Position numbers and translations under genes: made by a program | Source: Sporosarcina beigongshangi | Lineage (GTDB): Bacteria > Actinomycetota > Actinomycetes > Actinomycetales > Micrococcaceae | Assembly: GCF_016820535.1 (NCBI RefSeq) | Contig: NZ_JADHDY010000008.1 | Span: forward strand, 119,107-183,106 | Direction: 5' to 3' | DNA: 64,000 nt | The notes under the pieces: model-generated | What the model saw: only the letters and a program-made list of their open reading frames with translations | Told to the model about the DNA's origin: nothing | Databases searched by the model: none | Shown here: piece after piece, positions 8,962 to 19,238 of the stretch | Numbering within the stretch: position 1 is the first letter of the stretch | How the letters are laid out: every line of letters starts with the position of its first letter

Positions 8962-9888
8962 ATGCTGATGTTCACCTTCCGCCGCTTCCTGCAGCTGATA
9001 CCCGTCTTTTTCGGGGCCACACTGCTGGTGTACTTCCTGGTCTTTGCAACTCCCGGTGACCCCATTGCGGCGCTCTCCGGCGGCAAGCCCATGGCCCCCG
9101 CTGTTGAGGCAGCCCTGCGGGCCCAATACAACCTTGACCAGCCCTTCTGGGTCCAGTACGGCCTATACCTTAAGAACCTCGTAACCCTGAATCTTGGCCA
9201 GACATTCTCCGGCCAGGACGTTTCTGCCGTCATTGCACGTGCGTACCCGGTTACCGCCCGCCTGGCCATCATGGCACTGACCTTTGAGGCCGTGTTCGGT
9301 ATTCTCTTTGGTGTCATTGCCGGCCTGCGCAAGGGCAAGTTTTTTGATTCAACCGTCCTGGTTGCTTCACTCGTAGTCATTGCAGTCCCCACCTTCGTGC
9401 TCGGCTTCGTGCTGCAGCTGGTTGTCGGTGTCAAGCTCGGTTGGGCCCGTCCCACCGTCAGCGGTTCGGCGCCCTGGAACGAGCTCATCCTGCCGGCGCT
9501 CGTCCTGGGCCTGGTCTCCTTGGCCTACGTCATCCGCCTGACGCGAACGTCCGTCGGTGAGAACATGAACGCCGACTACGTGCGCACCGCAACGGCCAAG
9601 GGCCTTTCGCGCCGACGTGTCGTTGTGGTCCACATTTTGCGCAACTCATTGATTCCCGTGGTCACCTTCCTCGGTGCCGACCTCGGCTCGCTCATGGGTG
9701 GCGCCATTGTCACGGAAGGCATCTTCAACGTCCCGGGCATTGGCAACCTGCTTTACAAGGCCATCCAAAAGGGTGAAAGCGCCACCGTCGTTGCCGTGGT
9801 TGGCATCCTGGTCATCGTCTTTGTGGTGGCCAACCTCGTTGTGGACCTTCTATACGCCTGGCTCGACCCAAGGATTCGCTATGTCTGA
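8962..9888 (+). CDS. Oligopeptide ABC transporter permease (OppB-like)
   Basis: Inner-membrane permease, 308 aa, BPD_transp_1 family. N-terminal TM at about residues 8-30, then a periplasmic loop and five more TM segments. The EAA loop is recognisable (RTATAKGLSRRRVVVVHILRN, contacting the ATPase). The end matches the family: LLYKAIQKG, then DLLYAWLDPRIRYV. GGGGGA precedes the ATG by about 9 nt. Its stop overlaps the start of the second permease by 8 bp. Confidence 0.93.
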   Translation: MLMFTFRRFLQLIPVFFGATLLVYFLVFATPGDPIAALSGGKPMAPAVEAALRAQYNLDQPFWVQYGLYLKNLVTLNLGQTFSGQDVSAVIARAYPVTARLAIMALTFEAVFGILFGVIAGLRKGKFFDSTVLVASLVVIAVPTFVLGFVLQLVVGVKLGWARPTVSGSAPWNELILPALVLGLVSLAYVIRLTRTSVGENMNADYVRTATAKGLSRRRVVVVHILRNSLIPVVTFLGADLGSLMGGAIVTEGIFNVPGIGNLLYKAIQKGESATVVAVVGILVIVFVVANLVVDLLYAWLDPRIRYV

Positions 9889-10903
9889 GAACCTGACTCC
9901 TGAAAAGGACCTGGCAGCCGCCGGCACCCCGGCCGCCCGCCAGGGAAAAACCTCCCGCCACCACATTGAGCACTTTGTGGCCCCCCTCGAGGAGACCCCT
10001 CTTGCGGCCATTGACAATGTTGATGAGACGGCCGCCCCGCTGAGCCTGTGGGCCGACGCATGGCGCAATCTCCGCCGCCAGCCGCTGTTCATCATCTCCG
10101 CATTGCTGATCCTGGCAGTGCTCATCGTGGCGATCTTCCCGCAGTGGTTTACGAACATCGACCCCCGGATCCAGTCGACCTGCAACTTGGCCGATTCGGG
10201 CGAGCCCGCTCGCGCGGGCCACTCGCTGGGCTTCACGCTGCAGGGCTGCGACGTTTACGCGCGCATGATCTACGGCACACGCGCCTCCCTCATGGTGGGC
10301 GTGTTCACCACACTTGGTGTTCTCATCCTCGGCGGCGCCATGGGCGCACTGGCCGGCTACTACGGCGGCTGGATGGATGCCATCCTGGCCCGCCTGGGCG
10401 ACATCTTCTTTGCCCTGCCGTTGATCCTCGGCGCCATCGTCATCATGCAGCTTCCGGCATTCCGCGACAACCGCAGCGTGTGGGTCGTGGTCGCCACCCT
10501 GGTGATCTTTGGCTGGCCACAGATTGCCCGCATCACCCGCGGAGCAGTGATTGAAAACCGCAACTCGGACTACGTCACTGCATCCAAGGCGCTGGGCTTG
10601 TCCCCGTTCCGGGCACTCATCAAGCATGTGCTGCCGAACTCGCTGGCACCGATCATCGTCGTCGCCAGCATCTCCCTGGGCACGTTCATCGTGGCCGAGG
10701 CCACCCTGTCGTTCCTCGGCATCGGCCTGCCGCAGTCGATCATGTCCTGGGGCAATGACATTGCCAACGCCCAGTCGCAGGTGCGCAACAACCCGGGCGT
10801 CCTGCTCTGGCCCGCCCTTGCCCTGTCCATCACGGTGTTGAGCTTCATCATGCTCGGCGACGCCCTGCGTGACGCCCTCGACCCCAAAGCAAGGAAGCGG
10901 TGA
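9881..10903 (+). CDS. Oligopeptide ABC transporter permease (OppC-like)
   Basis: Second permease, 340 aa. A cytoplasmic N-terminal tail of about 65 residues precedes the OppC_N segment (WADAWRNLRRQPLFIISALL), followed by TM segments and the EAA loop (ASKALGLSPFRALIKHVLPN). It ends in the usual DPKARKR. I placed the start at the ATG at 9881, which overlaps the stop of the first permease; the frame extends further upstream but only inside the preceding gene. It would form the channel with the OppB-like subunit. Confidence 0.92.
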   Translation: MSENLTPEKDLAAAGTPAARQGKTSRHHIEHFVAPLEETPLAAIDNVDETAAPLSLWADAWRNLRRQPLFIISALLILAVLIVAIFPQWFTNIDPRIQSTCNLADSGEPARAGHSLGFTLQGCDVYARMIYGTRASLMVGVFTTLGVLILGGAMGALAGYYGGWMDAILARLGDIFFALPLILGAIVIMQLPAFRDNRSVWVVVATLVIFGWPQIARITRGAVIENRNSDYVTASKALGLSPFRALIKHVLPNSLAPIIVVASISLGTFIVAEATLSFLGIGLPQSIMSWGNDIANAQSQVRNNPGVLLWPALALSITVLSFIMLGDALRDALDPKARKR

Positions 10904-10908
10904 CCCCC

Positions 10909-12705
<1,797 letters not shown>

Positions 12706-12729
12706 CGCGTTTCCGGCTGAACGCATTTC

Positions 12730-12772
12730 AAGGGGCCGGCCCACCTGACCACGTCAGGCGGGCCGGCCCCTT
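12730..12772 (+). terminator. Terminator of the peptide-importer operon
   Basis: AAGGGGCCGGCCC and GGGCCGGCCCCTT form a perfect 13-bp stem; the loop contains a second pairing CCTGAC/GTCAGG. It lies 24 bp after the ATPase stop. The T-tract is minimal. Confidence 0.8.
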
Positions 12773-12837
12773 GCGTTGCCCGGGCGCTTGCATTTCGCGT
12801 TGGGGTTCGGCGCGCGCCTGCGAGTAGATTGGACACC

Positions 12838-13785
12838 ATGGACTTACCCGCCCTGCTGCCGCGCGCCGACGCCACCATCCTCTTTGTGCACGCCCACCCC
12901 GACGACGAGACCATTGTCACCGGCGCCACCATGGCCGCCTGCGCCGCCGCCGGTGCGCGCGTGGTGCTGGTGACCTGCACCCGAGGCGAGCTGGGAGAGG
13001 TCATCCCGCCGGAACTGGGGCACCTGGAGGTCGGGCGGGCGCTGCGCCTGCCACATGAGCCCGCCACGGCCCATGCGCCCATGACGGCCGACGCCGGACA
13101 CCCCCTTGAGGGGGAGTCGTCGCCGGGTGCCGGGCTGGCTGCTGAACGCGAGCGGGAACTTGCCGCTGCACTGTCGGCCCTTGGCGTGCGTGAACACATC
13201 TGGCTGGGGCAGGGACTGACTGCACCGGCATCCGGCCCTGTGGTGTTCCGCGACTCCGGCATGCAATGGGGGCCGGATGGCCGGGCCGTGGCCGCCGACA
13301 CTGTGTTGCCGGGGTCCTTCTCCAGGCTGCCGCTTGCCGTGACGGCGCCGCTGCTGGCCTCAGCCATCCGTTCGCTGCGTCCGGACGTGGTGGTGACATA
13401 CGCGTCCGACGGCGGCTACGGCCACCCCGACCACGTCCGCACCCACGAACTCACCATGGCCGCACTCACCACCGCAGCATCCACGGAGGCCGCGGATCCG
13501 GCTGGTACGCCGGAGGGCTGGCAGGTTCCGGCTGTCTACACGATTGTCAGCGACCGCCCGGAGCGCCCGTTGGAGGAGGCCGTTCCTCGCATCGCGGTGG
13601 CCGGGGACCTCGCGGCCAAGACCGCAGCCATGGCCGCACACCGCACCCAGATAACGGTGGACGGGGAGCGCTTCGCCCTCTCGGACAACGTGTGGCGGGA
13701 CATCACGGCGGTGGAGGAGTTCGTGGCCCTGGATGCTGCGGCAGCTTTCGGCGCCACCCCGCCGGCCAAGGGAAGCGCCCTGTGA
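12838..13785 (+). CDS. mshB: Mycothiol biosynthesis deacetylase MshB
   Basis: Zinc-dependent PIG-L/LmbE family deacetylase, 315 aa, removing acetate from GlcNAc-inositol in mycothiol synthesis, the main low-molecular-weight thiol of actinobacteria. The zinc motif HAHPDDE is at residues 18-24 and the third ligand region is GYGHPDHVRTHEL. The length and the YASDGGYGHPDH motif favour MshB over generic LmbE proteins or the conjugate amidase Mca, which differs downstream. ATG at 12838 was chosen; a TTG three codons upstream is possible. The next gene overlaps by 1 bp (TGATG). Confidence 0.9.
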   Translation: MDLPALLPRADATILFVHAHPDDETIVTGATMAACAAAGARVVLVTCTRGELGEVIPPELGHLEVGRALRLPHEPATAHAPMTADAGHPLEGESSPGAGLAAERERELAAALSALGVREHIWLGQGLTAPASGPVVFRDSGMQWGPDGRAVAADTVLPGSFSRLPLAVTAPLLASAIRSLRPDVVVTYASDGGYGHPDHVRTHELTMAALTTAASTEAADPAGTPEGWQVPAVYTIVSDRPERPLEEAVPRIAVAGDLAAKTAAMAAHRTQITVDGERFALSDNVWRDITAVEEFVALDAAAAFGATPPAKGSAL

Positions 13786-14267
13786 TGGGCCCGGAGCACG
13801 GCGGCATCACCGGACCTGTTGCCGGCCCCGAAGATGGGACGCCCGGTCCCGGCGAAAGCCGCGGGCTGGCGCCTGTCAAGAAAACTTTGCCGCAACCCAA
13901 GAAGTGGTCGGTGGTGGCCGCCGCGTTGGGTGCAGGCGTGGGTGCCGGGCTGCTTGGCACATCCCTGCACGGACACGCGTGGTTCGTGGGGACCTCTGTC
14001 ATCCCCTATGGCGCGGCATTGGCGCTGTTGTTGCTGGCCGCCGTCAGCATGTTTGTTGGCCTGTGGAGCAGAAGCTCGTGGATGGTTGTCTGGTGCGGGG
14101 CTGCCGCCTACGCCACGGCCGGGCTGCTGTCGCTGCAACTGACCACGTTTGGCCTGATCTTCGACAACGTCCAAGGGCGGGTGTGGTTGTACGGCATCGC
14201 CGTGGTGACGCTCCTGATGTCCCTGGTTGTTTGGCGGCTTCTGCGGGTGAAGATCAAGCGCCGGTAG
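13785..14267 (+). CDS. Four-TM membrane protein next to mshB (DUF6113-like)
   Basis: Predicted membrane protein, 160 aa: a 35-residue Gly/Pro-rich cytoplasmic head, then four hydrophobic helices (about 43-62, 68-92, 97-117, 130-152) and a basic tail. Its start shares one base with the mshB stop, so the two are translationally coupled. A small membrane protein follows mshB in many actinobacteria (Rv1171 in M. tuberculosis), but its role is not known to me. No catalytic motif is visible. Confidence 0.75.
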   Translation: MGPEHGGITGPVAGPEDGTPGPGESRGLAPVKKTLPQPKKWSVVAAALGAGVGAGLLGTSLHGHAWFVGTSVIPYGAALALLLLAAVSMFVGLWSRSSWMVVWCGAAAYATAGLLSLQLTTFGLIFDNVQGRVWLYGIAVVTLLMSLVVWRLLRVKIKRR

Positions 14268-14373
14268 CGCGCCCCCTGGCCGCCGCCGGCTGAGGTGCAT
14301 CATGTGCACGGGTTCCACCCGGCATCGCAGCCTTCCCGCCGGGCCGCCGCCGGCGGCGTGGCTTTGGTACGGG

Positions 14374-14533
14374 CTCCAAACTGCAGTTCCTGCGATTCCC
14401 ACGATTGAAACTGCACTTGATGCGAAATCTGACTTTGAAACAGCAGCACCTGCGGTAAATCTGTGAAATCTTCGCATGTGCTGCTGATTCAACTGGTGGC
14501 TGGCTGTTGAAATCGCAAGTGCTGCAGTTTCGA
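14374..14533. repeat. Family B inverted-repeat cluster, copy 1
   Basis: Three forward units related to GAAACTGCAGCACTTGCGA (starting near 14376, 14406 and 14436) are followed by two inverted units (14464-14491 and 14505-14533). The last inverted unit reads as the reverse complement of the consensus almost exactly. The array fills most of the 327 bp between the mshB operon and the AbiEi/Vsr-like gene. Outside it I see only a GC-rich stretch (14270-14360) without a gene. Confidence 0.85.
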
Positions 14534-14594
14534 CACGGCGTTGCACCCCCGCAGGCCTCATACCTGTGGATAACTCCGGGCAGGATGGGGCAAA

Positions 14595-15536
14595 ATGGAC
14601 CAGACTTGTTTCATGGTTGCCCGTCCAAGAGAGTTTAAGTTCCTGGCCCGGCGCTCCTTTACAGTTGAGGAGGGCCTTTCAGCAGGTGCCACGTGGAGCC
14701 ATTTGCGTGATGCCGGCCTGGTGAAGCCCAGCCGCGGTATACGCGTGCCCGTGGGAAAACAGCAAACCTTGCTTGAGCGCGTGCGTCCTTACACTGTGCT
14801 CTGCCCCGATGGCTGCATCTCCCACGTGACTGCCGCACAGCTTCACGGGATGCCGTTGCCGTGGTTTGACGATGCGATCAAGACGATACACCTGACGCGA
14901 CCGGCACATTCGTCGCAACCTCGGCGCCAGAATGTGGTGGGCCATACAAATTCATTGAGTCCTGGGGACATCATGTACATCGAAGGTGTGCCAGTGACCA
15001 CCCCTGCAAGGACCTTCCTGGACTTGTGCGCCCTCCTTGATCTGGAAGACCTGGTGGCCGTGGCCGACTTCCTCATCTGCGCGCACAATCGGTCTTTCGA
15101 ACAACCCAAGGAACCTGTGGTCCCGGCACCGGTGCTGCGTCAATATGTGGCAGGCATGCGCCGGATGCGGGGTCTCCGAGCGGCCAGGAGAGCCATGGAA
15201 CTTATGCGCATCGGAGTGGACTCACCAAGAGAAACACGGCTGCGGCTCATCCTGGACCGCGCCGGGCTGCCCCCATTCACCACCAATTACGCCATCAAGG
15301 GGGAACCACCGGTGTGGCCGGACCTGGCCTGCGAAGAATACAAGACCAGCGGGCAGTATGAAGGGGAAATTCACAAAACTACGCAAAAGCAGTTGTACGA
15401 CAGGAACCGGGATGAACGAAGCGCCGCCCGCGGTTGGCTGCAGGTCAAGGTCTACAATGCAGACATGCGCAAAGGGGACGACTACGTCGTTGAAATGTTC
15501 AAGCAAGCCCTGCGCCAGCAAGGCTGGTCAGGCTAG
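14595..15536 (+). CDS. AbiEi-like/Vsr-type nuclease-fold protein
   Basis: Protein of 313 aa with the layout common in actinobacterial proteins annotated as type IV toxin-antitoxin AbiEi-like or DUF559: an N-terminal winged-helix-like part (residues 15-60), a middle domain with TPARTFLDLCALLDLEDLVA, and a C-terminal Vsr/DUF559-like fold (from about 205: SPRETRLRLILDRAGLP, then PDLACEEYKTSGQYEGEIHK). The acidic residues of the last part resemble the PD-(D/E)XK core, but Asp-Gly usually seen as EYDGDHH is EGEIHK here. No partner antitoxin or toxin gene is adjacent. Both flanks carry family B repeats, suggesting acquisition as a unit. Confidence 0.7.
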   Translation: MDQTCFMVARPREFKFLARRSFTVEEGLSAGATWSHLRDAGLVKPSRGIRVPVGKQQTLLERVRPYTVLCPDGCISHVTAAQLHGMPLPWFDDAIKTIHLTRPAHSSQPRRQNVVGHTNSLSPGDIMYIEGVPVTTPARTFLDLCALLDLEDLVAVADFLICAHNRSFEQPKEPVVPAPVLRQYVAGMRRMRGLRAARRAMELMRIGVDSPRETRLRLILDRAGLPPFTTNYAIKGEPPVWPDLACEEYKTSGQYEGEIHKTTQKQLYDRNRDERSAARGWLQVKVYNADMRKGDDYVVEMFKQALRQQGWSG

Positions 15537-15551
15537 CGACCGGTTCCGGGC

Positions 15552-15687
15552 CGCTGAAACTGCAGCTCTTGCGATTTCCACCCGTCCACCGGGTTTGAGA
15601 TTGCAGCACCTGCGACAATTCCGGCGATTTCGTCGCAGGTGCTGCAGTCTCAAACGGGCTGATCGCATCTGCTGCTGTTTCAACTGC
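15552..15687. repeat. Family B inverted-repeat cluster, copy 2
   Basis: Two forward units (15552-15581 and 15591-15621) face two inverted units (15623-15654 and 15658-15687). Units 2 and 3 pair over GCAGCACCTGCGA/TCGCAGGTGCTGC, giving a long hairpin nested in a second one. It begins 16 bp after the stop of the AbiEi/Vsr-like gene. Confidence 0.87.
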
Positions 15688-15813
15688 TGTAGGGCCGGCG
15701 TAATCGTCCCAGCTGTTGGTTCAGTGCGTGGTGGGGCACTGCAGCGGCCTACGTGGTCGGTTCACTGAAACTTGCTGGACCGAGACTGGACCAGCAGGGT
15801 ATTTCGCAGCGTC

Positions 15814-16050
15814 CTACCCCTGGAACCGCCGTGCACGCGGCGCCGGGGCTGGGGGGACTTCCTTGGCGAGCTGGACGTCGTCGAACATGACTTGGACTGG
15901 GCCGGAGCGGGTGGTGATGGTGCAGGAGCGCGAATCGCGGGAAGTCAGTTCACCGAGCGCGTCGGTCAGGCCGCCGTCGATTCGGTGCCGGACCACCATC
16001 CGCGTGCCGAGGGGAAGCTGCGAGAGTCGCTCGATTGCAGTGTTCATCAC
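15814..16050 (-). CDS. Stand-alone SH3-like domain protein (Rv0428c N-terminal type)
   Basis: Small protein of 78 aa. It resembles the SH3-like N-terminal domain of the actinobacterial Rv0428c-type GNAT acetyltransferases: LGTRMVVRHRIDGGLTDALG, then an ITTRSGPVQVMFDDVQLAKEV strand pair that normally precedes the acetyltransferase. Here the acetyltransferase part is missing and the chain ends after a short Pro/Arg tail. AAGGAG lies 12 nt before the GTG at 16050 and 15 nt before the ATG at 16047; either may be the start. It diverges from the ferredoxin gene. Function unknown; the domain may bind a ligand or protein. Confidence 0.65.
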   Translation of the reverse strand: MMNTAIERLSQLPLGTRMVVRHRIDGGLTDALGELTSRDSRSCTITTRSGPVQVMFDDVQLAKEVPPAPAPRARRFQG

Positions 16051-16158
16051 TTCATACTAAGACTCCTTGATGTGCGGCTGCGGCGCGGGTGGGGGATAAT
16101 GGGAGCGCCGGGACGCGAAATGTACCGGGTGAAGATTTTTTGAGGAAGGTTGGGGTTC

Positions 16159-16482
16159 GTGACGTACGTAATTGCGCAGCCGTGCGTGGATGTCAAGGAC
16201 AAGGCATGTGTTGAGGAGTGCCCTGTTGACTGCATTTACGAGGGTGAACGCTCACTTTACATCCACCCCGACGAGTGCGTTGACTGTGGTGCCTGTGAGC
16301 CCGTCTGCCCCGTCGAGGCCATCTACTACGAGGACGACACCCCGGACGAGTGGGCAGAGTACTACAAGGCCAACGTTGAATTCTTTGACGTGCTGGGTTC
16401 CCCGGGCGGTGCCGCCAAGATTGGCAACACGCACACCGACCACCCGTTGATCGCAGCGCTTCCGCCGCAAAACCAGGACTGA
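16159..16482 (+). CDS. fdxA: 7Fe ferredoxin FdxA/FdxC
   Basis: Soluble electron carrier, 107 aa, of the 3Fe-4S/4Fe-4S type. Cluster ligands lie in CVDVKDKACVEECPVDC and CVDCGACEPVCP. The C-terminal half (EWAEYYKANVEFF, LGSPGGAAK) is typical of the actinobacterial FdxA/FdxC family. GTG at 16159 is favoured by GAGGAAGG nine nt upstream; a TTG at 16150 lies inside that site. It precedes dapC by 8 bp, the same pair as fdxC and Rv1178 in M. tuberculosis. It may donate electrons to cytochromes P450 or other redox enzymes. Confidence 0.95.
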   Translation: MTYVIAQPCVDVKDKACVEECPVDCIYEGERSLYIHPDECVDCGACEPVCPVEAIYYEDDTPDEWAEYYKANVEFFDVLGSPGGAAKIGNTHTDHPLIAALPPQNQD

Positions 16483-16490
16483 CGCCCTCC

Positions 16491-17648
16491 ATGACATTGG
16501 CCCCTGCCAACGGCAAACCCTTTGGCCTGCAGCTGCCCGACTACCCGTGGGATGCGCTGGCTCCGTACCTGAAGGCCGCCTCGGAACATCCGGGCGGCGT
16601 GGTGAACCTGTCCATCGGAACGCCTGTGGACCCCACACCCGCCCTGGTCAAGGACGCCCTCATCGCGGCTGCGGATGCCCCCGGTTACCCCACCACCCAC
16701 GGCACCCCGGCCCTTCGCCAGGCCGTGGTGGACTGGTTTGCCCGGCGCCGCAACGTGCCCGGGCTGTCGCCGCAGGATGTCATGCCCACGGTGGGTTCCA
16801 AGGAACTGGTGGCCTGGCTGCCGCTGCTGCTGGGGCTGGGTGAGGGCGACGTCGTGGTGCGCCCCACCGTCGCTTACCCTACCTACGACATGGGCGCCGT
16901 GTTCGCGGGGGCCACCTCCGTCGCGGCCGATTCCCTTGACGAGCTCGACGCCGAGACACTCGCCCGGGTGCGCCTGGTGTGGGTCAACTCCCCGGGCAAC
17001 CCCACCGGCATCGTCCGTGCCGTGCCGGAACTGCGCAGGTTGGTCGAAGCGGCGCGCAAGTTGGGCGCCGTCGTGGCTTCCGATGAATGCTACGGCGAGC
17101 TGGGATGGGGGGAGTGGGATCCTGAACGCGGCGGCGAGCCCGTCCCCAGCATCCTGGACCCGCGCGTTTCGGGCGGCTCGAATGACGGCTTGCTGGCCGT
17201 CTACTCCTTGAGTAAGCAGTCCAACCTCGCCGGCTACCGTGCAGCATTCGTTGCCGGGGATTCCGCCATCGTGGCCAACCTGGTCAACAGCCGCAAGCAC
17301 GCCGGCATGATTGTCCCGGCGCCCGTCCAGGAAGCCATGCGCGTTGCCCTGGGGGACGACGCGCACGTGCAGGCGCAAAAGAATCTGTACCGCAATCGGC
17401 GTGAGCAGCTGGTGGGCGCACTGGAAACGTTCGGGCTCACCATCCACCATTCCGAAGCCGGGCTGTACCTGTGGTGCACGGCAGGAGAGGATACCTGGAC
17501 CACCATAGGCCGGCTCGCCGGGCTGGGCATTGTGGCAGGTCCCGGCACTTTTTACGGTGAAGCCGGGAACGGATTCATCCGTGTCGCACTGACGGGAAGC
17601 GACGAACGAATCGCCGCGGCGGCGTCGCGCCTGAACGCAAGATCATAA
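16491..17648 (+). CDS. dapC: N-succinyldiaminopimelate aminotransferase DapC
   Basis: PLP enzyme of fold type I, 385 aa, transferring an amino group from glutamate to N-succinyl-2-amino-6-ketopimelate in the succinylase branch of lysine and meso-diaminopimelate synthesis. The PLP lysine lies in SLSKQSNLAGYRAAF; the SPGNPTG motif and DECYGELGW precede it, and the C-terminal Arg region is FIRVALTGSDERI. dapD and dapE occur 7 and 10 kb downstream. The assignment to DapC rather than another class I aminotransferase rests on the ferredoxin-dapC pairing and on these dap genes. Confidence 0.9.
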   Translation: MTLAPANGKPFGLQLPDYPWDALAPYLKAASEHPGGVVNLSIGTPVDPTPALVKDALIAAADAPGYPTTHGTPALRQAVVDWFARRRNVPGLSPQDVMPTVGSKELVAWLPLLLGLGEGDVVVRPTVAYPTYDMGAVFAGATSVAADSLDELDAETLARVRLVWVNSPGNPTGIVRAVPELRRLVEAARKLGAVVASDECYGELGWGEWDPERGGEPVPSILDPRVSGGSNDGLLAVYSLSKQSNLAGYRAAFVAGDSAIVANLVNSRKHAGMIVPAPVQEAMRVALGDDAHVQAQKNLYRNRREQLVGALETFGLTIHHSEAGLYLWCTAGEDTWTTIGRLAGLGIVAGPGTFYGEAGNGFIRVALTGSDERIAAAASRLNARS

Positions 17649-17722
17649 CGTTTTCCCGAAAAATCGGCCCGAAAGGCACTCTGGATTAGTGTTGGGGGCC
17701 CTTAAAGCGGTAGTTTCATAGA

Positions 17723-17737
17723 TGACCGTTTAGGTCA
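17723..17737. promoter_or_regulatory. gltA: Inverted repeat upstream of citrate synthase
   Basis: TGACC-GTTTA-GGTCA, a 15-bp dyad 127 bp before the gltA start. TTGACG at 17777 could be a -35 element, although the spacing to the nearest -10-like hexamer (TAGAAA) is a long 20 bp. The dyad may be a transcription factor site; no specific regulator can be named. Confidence 0.35.
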
Positions 17738-17863
17738 CCGGACGCATCATGCGCTTTTAGTTTTCTTGCGAATTACCTTGACGTGCGCGGGTGTCCCGCA
17801 GGTTAGAAAACGTGCATTGAACCAACCAAAGGCTTTTGAAGGCCACCTCATGAAGGGGACTCC

Positions 17864-19147
17864 ATGACTGATTCCACGAGCGCATCGCTGCGCTACGACG
17901 GCGGAGAGCTTGAACTCCCGCGCATTGAAGCAGTAGAAGGCAACGCCGGGTATGACGTTTCCAAGCTCCTGAAGACCACCGGTGCGGTCACCTACGACCC
18001 CGGTTTCGTCAACACCGCTGCAACCTCTTCCGCCATCACCTACATCGACGGTGACAAGGGCATCCTGCGCTACCGCGGATACCCGATTGAAGAGCTGGCC
18101 GAGCACTCCAGCTTCTTGGAAGTCTCCTACCTGCTCATCTACGGAAACCTGCCCACTCCGGCAGAGCTGGACGCCTTCGACCAGCGCATCCGCCGCCACA
18201 CCATGCTGCACGAGGACCTCAAGGGATTCTTCGGCGGCTTCCCGCGCGACGCGCACCCCATGCCGGTGCTGTCCTCCGCTGTCTCCGCGCTGTCCACGTT
18301 CTACCAGGACTCCCTGGACCCGTTCGACGACGAACAGGTTGAGATGGCCACCATCCGCCTCATGGCCAAGATGCCCGTCATCGCCGCCTACGCATACAAG
18401 AAGTCCATCGGCCAGCCCATGCTGTACCCGGACAACTCCATGAACCTGGTGGAGAACTACCTGCGCCTGAGCTTCGGCCTGCCCGCAGAGCCCTACGAGC
18501 TGGACCCGGTCGTGGTGAAGGCCCTGGACCTGCTGCTCATCCTGCACGCAGACCACGAGCAGAACTGCTCCACCTCCACCGTGCGCCTGGTGGGGTCCGC
18601 CAACGCCAACATGTTTGCCTCGGTTTCGGCCGGCATCAACGCCCTGTTCGGCCCGCTGCACGGCGGCGCCAACGAAGCGGTGCTGAACATGCTCCGCGAC
18701 ATCCAGGCAAGCGGCGAGCCCGTTGAGAAGTTCGTTGAGCGCGTCAAGAACAAGGAAGCCGGCGTCAAGCTCATGGGCTTCGGGCACCGCGTCTACAAGA
18801 ACTACGACCCCCGCGCCACCATCGTGAAGGCCACAGCCCACGAGATCCTGGAGAAGCTCGGCGGCAATGACGAACTGCTGGACATCGCCATGCGCCTGGA
18901 AGAAGTGGCGCTGACGGATGAATACTTCATCTCCCGCAAGCTCTACCCGAACGTGGACTTCTACACCGGCCTGATCTACAAGGCCATGGGCTTCCCCGAG
19001 AAGATGTTCACCGTGCTGTTCGCCATCGGCCGCCTGCCGGGCTGGATTGCCCAGTGGCGCGAAATGATGAAGGACCCGCAGACCAAGATCGGCCGCCCGC
19101 GCCAGCTGTACACGGGTGAGCCGGAGCGCATGTACCCGTCGCGGTAA
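17864..19147 (+). CDS. gltA: Citrate synthase (type II, GltA)
   Basis: Condenses acetyl-CoA and oxaloacetate at entry to the TCA cycle; 427 aa, the length of hexameric type II enzymes. Active-site motifs: LLILHADHEQNCSTSTVR (His), GPLHGGANEAVLNML (His of the substrate site) and MGFGHRVYKNYDPRA (His/Arg region), with Asp in NVDFYTGLIYKAMGF. A strong AAGGGGA is 7 nt before ATG. It is transcribed alone behind a 215 bp leader. Confidence 0.97.
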   Translation: MTDSTSASLRYDGGELELPRIEAVEGNAGYDVSKLLKTTGAVTYDPGFVNTAATSSAITYIDGDKGILRYRGYPIEELAEHSSFLEVSYLLIYGNLPTPAELDAFDQRIRRHTMLHEDLKGFFGGFPRDAHPMPVLSSAVSALSTFYQDSLDPFDDEQVEMATIRLMAKMPVIAAYAYKKSIGQPMLYPDNSMNLVENYLRLSFGLPAEPYELDPVVVKALDLLLILHADHEQNCSTSTVRLVGSANANMFASVSAGINALFGPLHGGANEAVLNMLRDIQASGEPVEKFVERVKNKEAGVKLMGFGHRVYKNYDPRATIVKATAHEILEKLGGNDELLDIAMRLEEVALTDEYFISRKLYPNVDFYTGLIYKAMGFPEKMFTVLFAIGRLPGWIAQWREMMKDPQTKIGRPRQLYTGEPERMYPSR

Positions 19148-19156
19148 CTGCTTCTT

Positions 19157-19212
19157 AAGTACGACGGCGGCAGGCGGCTTTCCCTCGGAGAGTCACCTGC
19201 CGCTTTTCTTTT
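19157..19212 (+). terminator. gltA: Terminator of gltA (GTACGACGGCGG family, asymmetric)
   Basis: AAGTACGACGGCGGCAGG starts like the other family members. The actual stem is GCGGCAGGCG with CACCTGCCGC, followed by TTTTCTTTT. Confidence 0.75.
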
Positions 19213-19238
19213 GCAAATCCTGGACGAAAGTAAGAAAC

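Noticed and set aside
14374..15687. Possible CRISPR array in the family B clusters
   Set aside because: Units alternate in orientation, differ in spacing and are not separated by unique spacers of constant length; no cas gene is near.
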